DNA of 20,648 nt from CAZRNB01 sp964601355 (GTDB lineage: Bacteria > Planctomycetota > Phycisphaerae > Sedimentisphaerales > Anaerobacaceae): NCBI GenBank assembly GCA_964601355.1, contig CAZRNB010000047.1, positions 1 through 20,648 on the forward strand, written 5' to 3'. The translations under genes and the position numbers were made by a program. The first letter of the stretch is position 1; each line of letters begins with the position of its first letter. Under the pieces are notes generated by a model that did no database searches, was not told the origin of the DNA, and saw nothing but the letters and a program-made list of their open reading frames with translations. Of this stretch, positions 14,124 through 20,648 are shown one piece after another.

Positions 14124-17100
14124 GCTCAAGACCGGATTAAGTATGAGCAGACACCGGAGCAAAAAACCCTCATCGGCAGGATATTGGGCTTTTGTATTTA
14201 CAACAAGCTGGTCGTTGGGTTAATAACTGCGTTTATTATCCTGTGGGGGATTTACGTTGCGCCGTTTGACTGGGAGTTTGAATTCTTCCCACGAAATCCC
14301 GTAGCGGTTGATGCGATACCGGACATAGGGGAGAATCAGCAGATTGTTTTCACGGACTGGCCCGGCAGGAGTCCGCAGGACGTCGAGAACCAAATCACCT
14401 ATCCGCTCACTACCGCACTTCTCGGTATTCCCGACGTCAAGACGATTCGCAGCAGCTCAATGTTCGGATTCTCGTCTATTTACATCATCTTCAGAGAGTT
14501 CTCGGCTAACGAGAAGCTGTTTGAGGGCAAGAATTTTTACTGGACGCGAAGCCGGGTGTTAGAGAAGCTGAGCAGCCTGCCCGCCGGGACATTGCCAGCG
14601 GGCGTTCAGCCGATGCTGGGGCCGGATGCGACGGGACTTGGACAAATCTTCTGGTACACACTCCAGGGCAGAGACCCAAACGGCAATATTGTCGGCGGAT
14701 GGGACCTCGAAGAGCTGCGGACGATTGAGGATTGGCAGGTTCGCCAGTCGCTTCGCTCGGCGATGGGTGTAAGCGAGGTTGCCTCAATCGGCGGTTTTGT
14801 CCGCCAGTATCAGATTGACGTTGACCCGGACGCGATGCGAGCATTCGGAGTAAGGCTTGAGGACGTTTTTGAGGCGGTTAGAACGTCTAATATAGACGTC
14901 GGTGCACAGACGATTGAGCTTAACCGCGTTGAATATCTCATTCGCGGCATCGGATTTATAAAAGATGTTGGTGACATCGAGAACAGCGTCATCAAGGCGA
15001 CAGACAATGTACCTGTGCAGATAAAGCACGTGGCTAAGGTGACAATTGGGCCGCAGGTAAGGGTGGGCGCATTAGATAAGGCTGGCGCTGAAGCGGTTGG
15101 CGGCGTGGTCGTGGCCAGGTACGGAGCAAACCCGCTTGAGGCGATTAAAAACGTCAAAAAGAAAATCGAAGAAATCTCGCCCGCTCTTCCCAGCAAAATT
15201 CTGCCGGACGGAACTGTATCCAAAGTTGCGATTGTGCCGTTTTACGACCGGACGGGTCTGATCTACGAAACGCTGGGGACGCTTAACGATGCGCTGTATC
15301 AGGAAATCTTAGTCACGGTCATCGTGATTGTGATTATGGTGATGCACCTTCGTAGCAGCATACTCATCAGTTCGGTTATGCCTCTTGCGGTGCTGGGATG
15401 TTTTATCGCGATGAAGACGTTCGGCGTGGACGCCAACATTGTGTCACTGTCGGGTATCGCAATTGCAGTGGGTACGATAGTGGATATGGGGATAGTGATT
15501 TGTGAGAACATTCTGCGGCATCTTGATGAAGACCCTGCCGATATGCCGCGGGCGGAGGTGATTCACCGAGCGGCGGCGGAGGTGGGTAGCGCGGTTGTGT
15601 CGGCCTGTGCCTCGACGATAATCAGCTTTATCCCGGTTTTTGCGATGTCTGGACCCGAAGGCAAGCTGTTTAGGCCTTTGGCATTTACCAAGACGTTTGC
15701 ACTTTTCGCCTCGATTGTGGTTGCTCTGACTATTATCCCGCCTGCGGCGCATATATTCTTCTTTCCGCCGAAGGCTCGAAACAAATATGCCAGGCGGATT
15801 CTCTACGGGCTATTGGCTGCCGTCGGCGTTTTTCTCGGATTTCGCTTCGGAGCTCTTTTGGGTGGAGCAGTGGTGATTTTCGCTGCGTATTATCTATCTA
15901 AGGATTCGATACCGGCCAAAGTTCAAAAGGCCGCTCCTTACATTGCCAATATCATTGCTCTTGTGCTTGTGGGCGTATTATTGACGGCGGACTGGGAGCC
16001 GCTTGGGCCGCAGAAAGGATTTGTAAGGAATTTTATTTTCGTGGGCGGGATGATTGGCGGCTTAATGGCACTTTTGCTTCTTTTTCAGCATTATTATGAG
16101 CGAATATTGGGATGGTGTCTTGGGCATAAGGTTGCGTTTTTGTCAATGCCGGCAGCACTATTGATTCTTGGCCTGGTCATCTGGCTTGGCTTTGAAAGGA
16201 TTTTTGGCTTTGTGCCGAGGGCGTTGCAGACAAACCTGGTATGGTCGAAGGCAGTGCATACCTTTCCAGGCATAGGCAGGGAATTTATGCCGCCTTTGGA
16301 TGAGGGATCATTTTTGTACATGCCGACAACGATGGCACACGCATCGATAGGAGAAGCGCTTGATATTCTACAGAAGCAGGATGCGGCGATAAGTAACATT
16401 CCCGAAGTTGAGACGGTTGTGGGCAAAATCGGCAGAGTGGACTCGGCATTAGACCCGGCGCCCGTGGGAATGGTTGAGACGGTGATAAACTATAAAGATG
16501 AATATATTACCGACAAAGCCGGCAGAAGGGTGAGCTTTCGGTATGATAAAGGTATCGGCAGGTTTGTGCGTGACGCGAACGGTGAGCTGATTCCGGATGC
16601 GTCTGGCAGACCGTATCGGCAATGGCGGCAGCATATTCAATCGCCTGGGGATATTTGGAACGAGATAATTGCAGCGGCTGCGATTCCAGGCACAACCGGC
16701 GCGCCGAAATTGCAGCCTATAGCGGCCCGGCTGGTTATGCTGCAGAGCGGTATGCGAGCGGCGATGGGAGTGAAAATAAAAGGACCAAATTTGGCCATAA
16801 TCGAGAAGGTAGGAATAGAGATTGAAAAAATACTCAAAGAATCGCCCGGAGTTGAGCCGACAACGGTGATTGCTGACCGGATTATCGGCAAGCCCTATTT
16901 AGAGATTGTGCCGGATAGACAAGCACTTGCCCGTTACGGCATTTCTATTGAGCAGTTCCAGCGCGTCGTGGAAGTTGCCATAGGTGGCGCCGAGGTAACG
17001 ACAACAGTAGAAGGGCGATACAGATTTCCGGTTCGGCTGCGCTATCAGCGGGAGGTGCGGGACAATATTGAGGCGCTTGGCAAGGTGCTTGTTGCCGGGT

Positions 17101-17933
17101 CGGAGGGCGAACAGATACCGATTATTCAATTGGCAGAAATTCGCTACGTGCGCGGGCCGGAGGTAATAAAGAGCGAGGATACTTCATTAGTCGGTTACGT
17201 GCTGTTCGACAAAAAGAGCGGTTTTGCGGAAGTGGAGGTTGTCGAGGCGGCTGATCGTTTAATCCGCCAGAAGGAAACCAGCGGCGAATTTGTCCGGCCT
17301 GCTGGAGTGGAGATTACTTTTGCCGGGACGTATGAAAATCAGTTGCACGCGACAAGAACGCTGATGGTTCTTGTGCCGCTGTCTCTATTTATGATATTCC
17401 TGGTCTTGTACTTCCAGTTCAGGTCTGTCCCGCTGACTTTGATGGTCTTTGTGGGCGTGATGGTCGCCTGGTCGGGTGCGTTTCTGCTTGTTTGGCTGTA
17501 TGCTCAGCCATGGTATATGAATTTTAGCATCTTCGGCGTGAATATGAGGGAGCTTTTCCAGGTGCATCCGGTGAATTTGAGCGTGGCGGTTTGGGTTGGC
17601 TTTTTGGCGCTATTTGGGATTTCCGACGACGACGGCGTGGTGATGGGGACATATTTAGAGCAGTCGTTTCGCAGGCGAAAGCCCGGCACGATAGCCGAGA
17701 TTCGCCAGGCGACGGTTTTGGCGGGCAAAAGAAGAGTACGGGCGTGTCTGATGACGACGGCGACAACTATTTTGGCACTGATTCCGGTCTTTACATCGGT
17801 GGGACGCGGCTCGGATATTATGGTGCCGATGGCCATACCGAGCTTTGGCGGAATGACGATTGAGATACTTACGATGTTGATTGTGCCGGTTTTATACTGC
17901 TGGATAAAGGAGGTCAAGCTCCGTAGAAAATAA
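14121..17933 (+). CDS. CusA/CzcA-family heavy-metal efflux RND pump, enlarged, apparent ATT start
   Basis: 1270 aa from ATT 14121 (1249 from TTG 14184), well above the roughly 1040 aa of E. coli CusA. The inner-membrane proton-driven pump begins with TM1 (LVVGLITAFIILWGIYVAP), then the porter signature VFTDWPGRSPQDVENQITYP. The heavy-metal RND TM4 motif VDMGIVICEN has its proton-relay Asp. Further hallmarks are GIGREFMPPLDEGSFLYMP, VMLQSGMRAAMGVKIKGP and, in the second half, FGISDDDGVVMGTYLEQ. Met residues in the SGMRAAMG region fit Cu(I)/Ag(I) transport. Extra sequence at about nt 15790-16100 adds around four hydrophobic segments between TM6 and TM7. A polar insert (DEYITDKAGRRVSFRYDKG) lies in the second periplasmic part. 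It is last in the locus, after channel, adaptor and lipoprotein. Zn/Co export cannot be excluded, but the neighbours favour Cu/Ag. Confidence 0.93.
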   Translation: MAQDRIKYEQTPEQKTLIGRILGFCIYNKLVVGLITAFIILWGIYVAPFDWEFEFFPRNPVAVDAIPDIGENQQIVFTDWPGRSPQDVENQITYPLTTALLGIPDVKTIRSSSMFGFSSIYIIFREFSANEKLFEGKNFYWTRSRVLEKLSSLPAGTLPAGVQPMLGPDATGLGQIFWYTLQGRDPNGNIVGGWDLEELRTIEDWQVRQSLRSAMGVSEVASIGGFVRQYQIDVDPDAMRAFGVRLEDVFEAVRTSNIDVGAQTIELNRVEYLIRGIGFIKDVGDIENSVIKATDNVPVQIKHVAKVTIGPQVRVGALDKAGAEAVGGVVVARYGANPLEAIKNVKKKIEEISPALPSKILPDGTVSKVAIVPFYDRTGLIYETLGTLNDALYQEILVTVIVIVIMVMHLRSSILISSVMPLAVLGCFIAMKTFGVDANIVSLSGIAIAVGTIVDMGIVICENILRHLDEDPADMPRAEVIHRAAAEVGSAVVSACASTIISFIPVFAMSGPEGKLFRPLAFTKTFALFASIVVALTIIPPAAHIFFFPPKARNKYARRILYGLLAAVGVFLGFRFGALLGGAVVIFAAYYLSKDSIPAKVQKAAPYIANIIALVLVGVLLTADWEPLGPQKGFVRNFIFVGGMIGGLMALLLLFQHYYERILGWCLGHKVAFLSMPAALLILGLVIWLGFERIFGFVPRALQTNLVWSKAVHTFPGIGREFMPPLDEGSFLYMPTTMAHASIGEALDILQKQDAAISNIPEVETVVGKIGRVDSALDPAPVGMVETVINYKDEYITDKAGRRVSFRYDKGIGRFVRDANGELIPDASGRPYRQWRQHIQSPGDIWNEIIAAAAIPGTTGAPKLQPIAARLVMLQSGMRAAMGVKIKGPNLAIIEKVGIEIEKILKESPGVEPTTVIADRIIGKPYLEIVPDRQALARYGISIEQFQRVVEVAIGGAEVTTTVEGRYRFPVRLRYQREVRDNIEALGKVLVAGSEGEQIPIIQLAEIRYVRGPEVIKSEDTSLVGYVLFDKKSGFAEVEVVEAADRLIRQKETSGEFVRPAGVEITFAGTYENQLHATRTLMVLVPLSLFMIFLVLYFQFRSVPLTLMVFVGVMVAWSGAFLLVWLYAQPWYMNFSIFGVNMRELFQVHPVNLSVAVWVGFLALFGISDDDGVVMGTYLEQSFRRRKPGTIAEIRQATVLAGKRRVRACLMTTATTILALIPVFTSVGRGSDIMVPMAIPSFGGMTIEILTMLIVPVLYCWIKEVKLRRK

Positions 17934-17953
17934 ATTTTCTTGGCAGTAAAATA

Positions 17954-18085
17954 CTTACCGCTCCCTAATGGTCGCGGCTCTGTTATCTATCGTTCCTCGT
18001 CTATCGTCCCTCGTCCCTCGTCCATCGTCTTACCGCTCCCTAACGGTCGCGGCTCTGTTATCTATCGTCCCTCGTCCCTCTCTGA
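17954..18085. repeat. Duplicated 47-nt intergenic repeat with heptad tails
   Basis: CTTACCGCTCCCTAAyGG...ATCTATCGTyCCTCGT occurs at 17954-18000 and 18029-18075, 75 nt apart with two differences. Its tails are 7-nt arrays (TCGTCCC/TCGTCTA units, 17983-18031 and 18058-18085). An inverted copy of the 32-nt core lies at 18927-18958. It fills the space between the pump gene and the convergent membrane-protein gene. Spurious translations read RSLTVAALL and LPNGRGSV. Confidence 0.8.
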
Positions 18086-18108
18086 TTTGTTGCGCAGGCA
18101 TAACCGGC

Positions 18109-18675
18109 TTATTTTGGCGCTGTGGTCTCGATATTTTGAATCCTCGGCTGAAGCCTTTTCTCAGCGTACTTGAACGATTTTACGAACAAGAGCACAAATA
18201 TAATCAGCGCCAATGACAGAGCAGCCGCCGTGTACCAGTGATATGGCCGGAATCGTCTAAGTGACGGGGCAAAAGCAATGAGTGCGAATATTGCCGCCAA
18301 TATGGTGACAGCGTCCCAGCTTGCCCGCTGCCAGTAGTTGCCGCCGAGATGAATCCACATGCCGAATTCATCGAACGTCAGGCCCATCCCGATGCCGTAC
18401 AGCACGGCTGCGGTATTAAGCCTTCGGCCTGTTGGACGCCAGAACAACAGATAGCCGCCGACCGCAGCCAGCAGGAAGATGCCGTAATTCAGGTGGTGGA
18501 CGTGCGTTCCCTTAACGTGCAGATACAGATCGGGAATAGTGCGGGACATTATCAGGAATACAACCGTTCTTGCGGATATGAAGGTCAGTAGAAAAGCTAC
18601 GAGCACACGCCGAGCAATATGAGCAGTCGCAGACGAGATTGGTACCATAGTTCCAGAATCTCCTAAAATCCTCAT
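18109..18675 (-). CDS. Polytopic membrane protein of unknown function (HVHHLNYG / TFDEFGMW motifs)
   Basis: About 188 aa from the ATG at 18675 (a TTG at 18678 is adjacent). A later ATG at 18648 has AGGAG 11 nt upstream and would remove nine residues, so the start is uncertain. Four to five hydrophobic segments are visible: RRVLVAFLLTFISARTVVFLI, YGIFLLAAVGGYLLFW, AVLYGIGMGLTF, AVTILAAIFALIAFA and AALSLALIIFVLLFVK. Conserved-looking polar residues lie at the membrane edges: HVHHLNYG (about residues 58-65) and LTFDEFGMWIHLGGNYWQRASWDA. The His cluster and Asp-Glu pair could form a metal or catalytic site in the membrane, but I recognise no characterised family and assign no function. It is convergent with the efflux locus, with repeats on both sides. 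Confidence 0.75.
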   Translation of the reverse strand: MRILGDSGTMVPISSATAHIARRVLVAFLLTFISARTVVFLIMSRTIPDLYLHVKGTHVHHLNYGIFLLAAVGGYLLFWRPTGRRLNTAAVLYGIGMGLTFDEFGMWIHLGGNYWQRASWDAVTILAAIFALIAFAPSLRRFRPYHWYTAAALSLALIIFVLLFVKSFKYAEKRLQPRIQNIETTAPK

Positions 18676-18752
18676 CAAATTCTCTTCTCGGTGTGAAAAA
18701 TATCAAAAAAGCTCAAGCGATGCAAGCCAATCATTGCAGTAAAAGGAAATCG

Positions 18753-19067
18753 GATTAGCTGGCACACGATACCAAAAACCCCACGTGAAACGTGGGGCTA
18801 AATCCGCCGATGGCGGATAAATATTTAGCCAGTGGTTTTACCATGGGTTTTGGTGCTGGTCTGTGCACGATACTGGATACTTGATGCTTGATACTCGATG
18901 CTCGAATACAGAAGATAGAAGACAAGTAACAGAGCCGCGACCGTAAGGGAGCGGTAAGACGATGGACGATGGACGATGGACGATGGACGAGAGACGAAGA
19001 ACGAAGGACGAAGGACGACGTGCGTTTGCCCGCCTCTGGCGGGATAGACGATGATTAGCCGGCACAC
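18753..19067. repeat. Repeat cluster bounded by 15-nt direct repeats
   Basis: GATTAGCYGGCACAC occurs at 18753-18767 and 19053-19067, exactly 300 nt apart with one difference. Between them are hairpins CCCCACGT-gaa-ACGTGGGG (18779-18797) and ATCCGCC-gat-GGCGGAT (18802-18818), a 9-unit heptad array (18866-18928), the inverted 32-nt core (18927-18958), a second 9-unit array (18958-19020) and CCCGCC-tct-GGCGGG (19029-19043). It occupies most of the gene-free stretch 18679-19171. No coding signal is seen inside. Confidence 0.6.
18958..19020. repeat. Heptad tandem array GACGATG x9 (last five diverged)
   Basis: Nine 7-nt units: four perfect GACGATG, then GACGAGA, GACGAAG, AACGAAG, GACGAAG and GACGACG. 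It is contiguous with the inverted 32-nt repeat core, as on the opposite strand at 18018-18031. Confidence 0.85.
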
Positions 19068-19171
19068 CGACTGGGACGGAGTATGCACACGATTGCTATG
19101 CCATAATGGCTGGCTGAATAAATATAAGTGTTTCTACTGTCGTTGTAATTAACGATTTGACAGGAGATAGA

Positions 19172-19255
19172 ATGTTTTTATCCTTATTTGAACCAGAGGA
19201 GTATGTGCTCAGTTGCAGCAAGAAGTGCTTTGCAGCCGCAACGGTTCGTTTCTAA
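19172..19255 (+). CDS. Possible 27-residue small ORF
   Basis: ATG at 19172 has AGGAG (19162-19166) at 5 nt, a very good initiation site, and reads MFLSLFEPEEYVLSCSKKCF... to TAA at 19253. It shows no signal peptide or known motif; there are two Cys. The product could be a short peptide, a leader of the downstream membrane gene, or the start of a gene broken by a frameshift: the 19203-19370 frame overlaps it and continues to the next gene. Confidence 0.25.
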   Translation: MFLSLFEPEEYVLSCSKKCFAAATVRF

Positions 19256-19370
19256 GAAGCAACGGAATGTCCTGACCGCAATAGAGGAGCTGGGTGGTAA
19301 TAAATTACCCATTCCCAGGCGATCGGTTTCTGTACGCTTCTTGTTTGATGACTTTCAACAGACGAAATGA
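19203..19370 (+). CDS. Possible small ORF coupled to the O-antigen ligase gene by ATGA overlap
   Basis: The frame from ATG 19203 (55 residues: MCSVAARSALQ... to FLFDDFQQTK) ends in TGA 19368-19370, overlapping the downstream ATG as ATGA. GAGGAG lies only 1 nt before the ATG, too close for normal initiation, and a TTG at 19188 is an alternative. No family is recognised. It may be a frameshifted continuation of the 19172 ORF or non-coding; the overlap is the main reason to list it. Confidence 0.2.
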   Translation: MCSVAARSALQPQRFVSKKQRNVLTAIEELGGNKLPIPRRSVSVRFLFDDFQQTK

Positions 19371-20648
19371 TGAAGCCAGATCAAATTAATCCGGAAAGCA
19401 AAGGCGCTGATATAGACACGTTCGATAAAGTAATCGGATGGTTGTTGATAGCGCTTCTTGTCTTTATGCCTTTTGCATTTGGAGCGGTGGAGGCCTGGAG
19501 CGAAGAGGTGGTGATTGTTCTTTCAGCGGCTATTTCCATCTGTTTTTTGCTTAAACTAATCTTTCGTAAAGACACCAATCTGGCCTGGTCGTGGGCGTAT
19601 ATCCCGGCGGCACTATTTATCCTTGTAGCGCTTTTCCAGCTTATTCCTATACCGGGCAGTATGGTTGAATTTATTTCCCCGAAAACAGCGGCGATTAAAA
19701 AAGAGCTTTTAGGGGATCTGCCAAACGCCGATAAGGTTCTATCATCGATGACCATTAGCTTTTATCAACAAGCTACTAAGCACGACTTGCGGCTGGTCTT
19801 GGCGATGGCGTCGGTTTTTGTAGTGGTGCTTAATGTTTATCGGCAGGCAAATACTATAAAACAGCTTCTGGCTGCGATAGCGATTGTAGGCGGCGGGATT
19901 GCATTTCTTGCTCTGGCCCAGGACCTTTTTGGAAATGGAAAGATATATTGGCTTGTGCCCGCGTATGACCAGGCCAATTCAGGTACCTTCATCAATCACA
20001 GCCACTACGGCCAGTTTATGAACTTATCTATTGGGGCGGCTCTTGGCCTTATTCTGGTGAAAATCCATGAGGTTTTTACCGGCAGAAAAGTTACGCCGCC
20101 TGTTGTTATTGAGCACCTTAGTTCTCCAGCTTCAAAGGCTATATGGCTGCTGGTTTTAATAGTCATTTTGGGGGCGGCAACGGTCTTTATCTCGCTTACA
20201 CGCGGCGGGATGGTAAGCATGCTTATCGCAGCAGGCTTTACAACCTTAGTGCTTAGCTCGCGACGGTCTCTCAAGGGACGCGGCTGGATTATGTCTCTTC
20301 TGGCCTTGGGCGCATTTATCTGTGTCCTGTATGTGGGTTTTGACGCTGTTTATGACCGATTGGCAACGCTTGGAAAGCTGCACGAAGTCCAGGGCGGTCG
20401 TTGGCAAATAGTCAAAGATATAGCTCTTGCCTGGACCAGGTTTCCCTTTTTCGGAACAGGCCTGGGGACTCATGAAGTGGTCTATCCGATGTTTGACCGT
20501 GCCACGATTTCTGCTTTGGCAGCCTACGCAGAAAATGAATATGCCCAGGCTGCGGAGGAAACCGGCCTTGTGGGATTGGTAACCCTTGTGGCCTTTGCAG
20601 TCATAGTATGGATAAGTTATGTTCGTAATATCAAAACCGGTTCCGTAC
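19367..20648 (+). CDS. O-antigen ligase / Wzy-type polysaccharide membrane protein (3' end outside the window)
   Basis: 427 codons are open from the ATG at 19367 to the right edge without a stop; no strong ribosome-binding site is visible. The protein is strongly hydrophobic, with about nine membrane segments in view (e.g. VIGWLLIALLVFMPFAFGAV, AIWLLVLIVILGAATVFISL). Wzy_C/O-antigen-ligase markers occur in order: SGTFINHSHYGQFM (cf. the family's NxNHFA-type motif), SLTRGGMVSM (the conserved S/T-R-G-G), a large periplasmic loop with RWQIVKDIALAWTRFPFFGTGLGTH, then YAENEYAQAAEETGLVG (cf. HNDYLQ..ETG). It should act in the inner membrane, joining or polymerising lipid-linked glycans for LPS or exopolysaccharide. 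Whether it is a ligase or a polymerase cannot be told from sequence. Its neighbours beyond the window would help. Confidence 0.9.
   Translation, partial: MMKPDQINPESKGADIDTFDKVIGWLLIALLVFMPFAFGAVEAWSEEVVIVLSAAISICFLLKLIFRKDTNLAWSWAYIPAALFILVALFQLIPIPGSMVEFISPKTAAIKKELLGDLPNADKVLSSMTISFYQQATKHDLRLVLAMASVFVVVLNVYRQANTIKQLLAAIAIVGGGIAFLALAQDLFGNGKIYWLVPAYDQANSGTFINHSHYGQFMNLSIGAALGLILVKIHEVFTGRKVTPPVVIEHLSSPASKAIWLLVLIVILGAATVFISLTRGGMVSMLIAAGFTTLVLSSRRSLKGRGWIMSLLALGAFICVLYVGFDAVYDRLATLGKLHEVQGGRWQIVKDIALAWTRFPFFGTGLGTHEVVYPMFDRATISALAAYAENEYAQAAEETGLVGLVTLVAFAVIVWISYVRNIKTGSV

Noticed and set aside
14143..14223. ATG at 14143 as the pump start
   Set aside because: It is out of frame with the pump and reaches a stop after about 26 codons.
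17940..18216. Plus-strand frames encoding LPNGRGSV / RSLTVAALL repeats
   Set aside because: They are translations of the duplicated intergenic repeat and overlap the end of the membrane-protein gene; no protein-like features.
18866..19020. CRISPR array
   Set aside because: Units are 7 nt and contiguous, without spacers of uniform length, and there are no cas genes.
18825..19088. Minus-strand frames with repeated SSIVHRPSS
   Set aside because: A product of the 7-nt array and the inverted repeat core, not a gene.

Overview
The window looks like a chromosomal segment of an uncultivated Gram-negative bacterium, most likely a Planctomycetota member (Phycisphaerae or a relative). This rests on a secreted quinoprotein-type beta-propeller beginning DWPQWRG, which is common in planctomycetes; on long spacers full of small palindromes and degenerate repeats; and on a repeat whose spurious translation reads LPNGRGSV, which I recall from planctomycete and acidobacterial genomes. 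The lineage is inference. No rRNA, tRNA, transposase, integrase or CRISPR array was seen.

Layout: (i) 2-2541, plus strand: the 3' part of a secreted-type Ig-like/DOMON-like protein cut by the window edge, then a secreted PQQ-like beta-propeller protein. (ii) 2501-9125, minus strand: read from the right, a large N6-adenine DNA methylase with a possible N-terminal nuclease domain, a secreted nitroreductase/SagB-like protein, a cytoplasmic GH13 alpha-amylase-type enzyme and an MFS transporter. The first three lie 37-40 nt apart; the MFS gene follows a 209-nt repeat-bearing spacer. (iii) 9274-10239, minus: an exported calcineurin-like metallophosphoesterase. (iv) 10447-17933, plus: a heavy-metal (Cu/Ag-type) efflux locus made of a TolC/CusC-like outer-membrane channel, a CusB-like adaptor with two metal-binding domains, a small YHS-type lipoprotein and an enlarged CusA-like RND pump. 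(v) 18109-18675, minus: a small polytopic membrane protein of unknown function. (vi) 18679-19171: a gene-free repeat cluster. (vii) 19367 to the right edge, plus: an O-antigen ligase/Wzy-type membrane protein, incomplete, preceded by one or two doubtful small ORFs.

The efflux locus is the functional centre. The lipoprotein and the adaptor can bind thiophilic metal in the periplasm and hand it to the RND pump, with the TolC-like channel completing the export path. No metal-responsive regulator lies in the window. The pump gene appears to start at a rare ATT codon with a perfect Shine-Dalgarno, behind a spacer holding three consecutive hairpins, the last followed by TTTT.

The most unusual non-coding signal is a family of degenerate arrays with exact 7-nt periodicity in five spacers. 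Three of them run into, or lie next to, a conserved ATGAT..TTAGCC junction, and short-loop palindromes recur in the same spacers.
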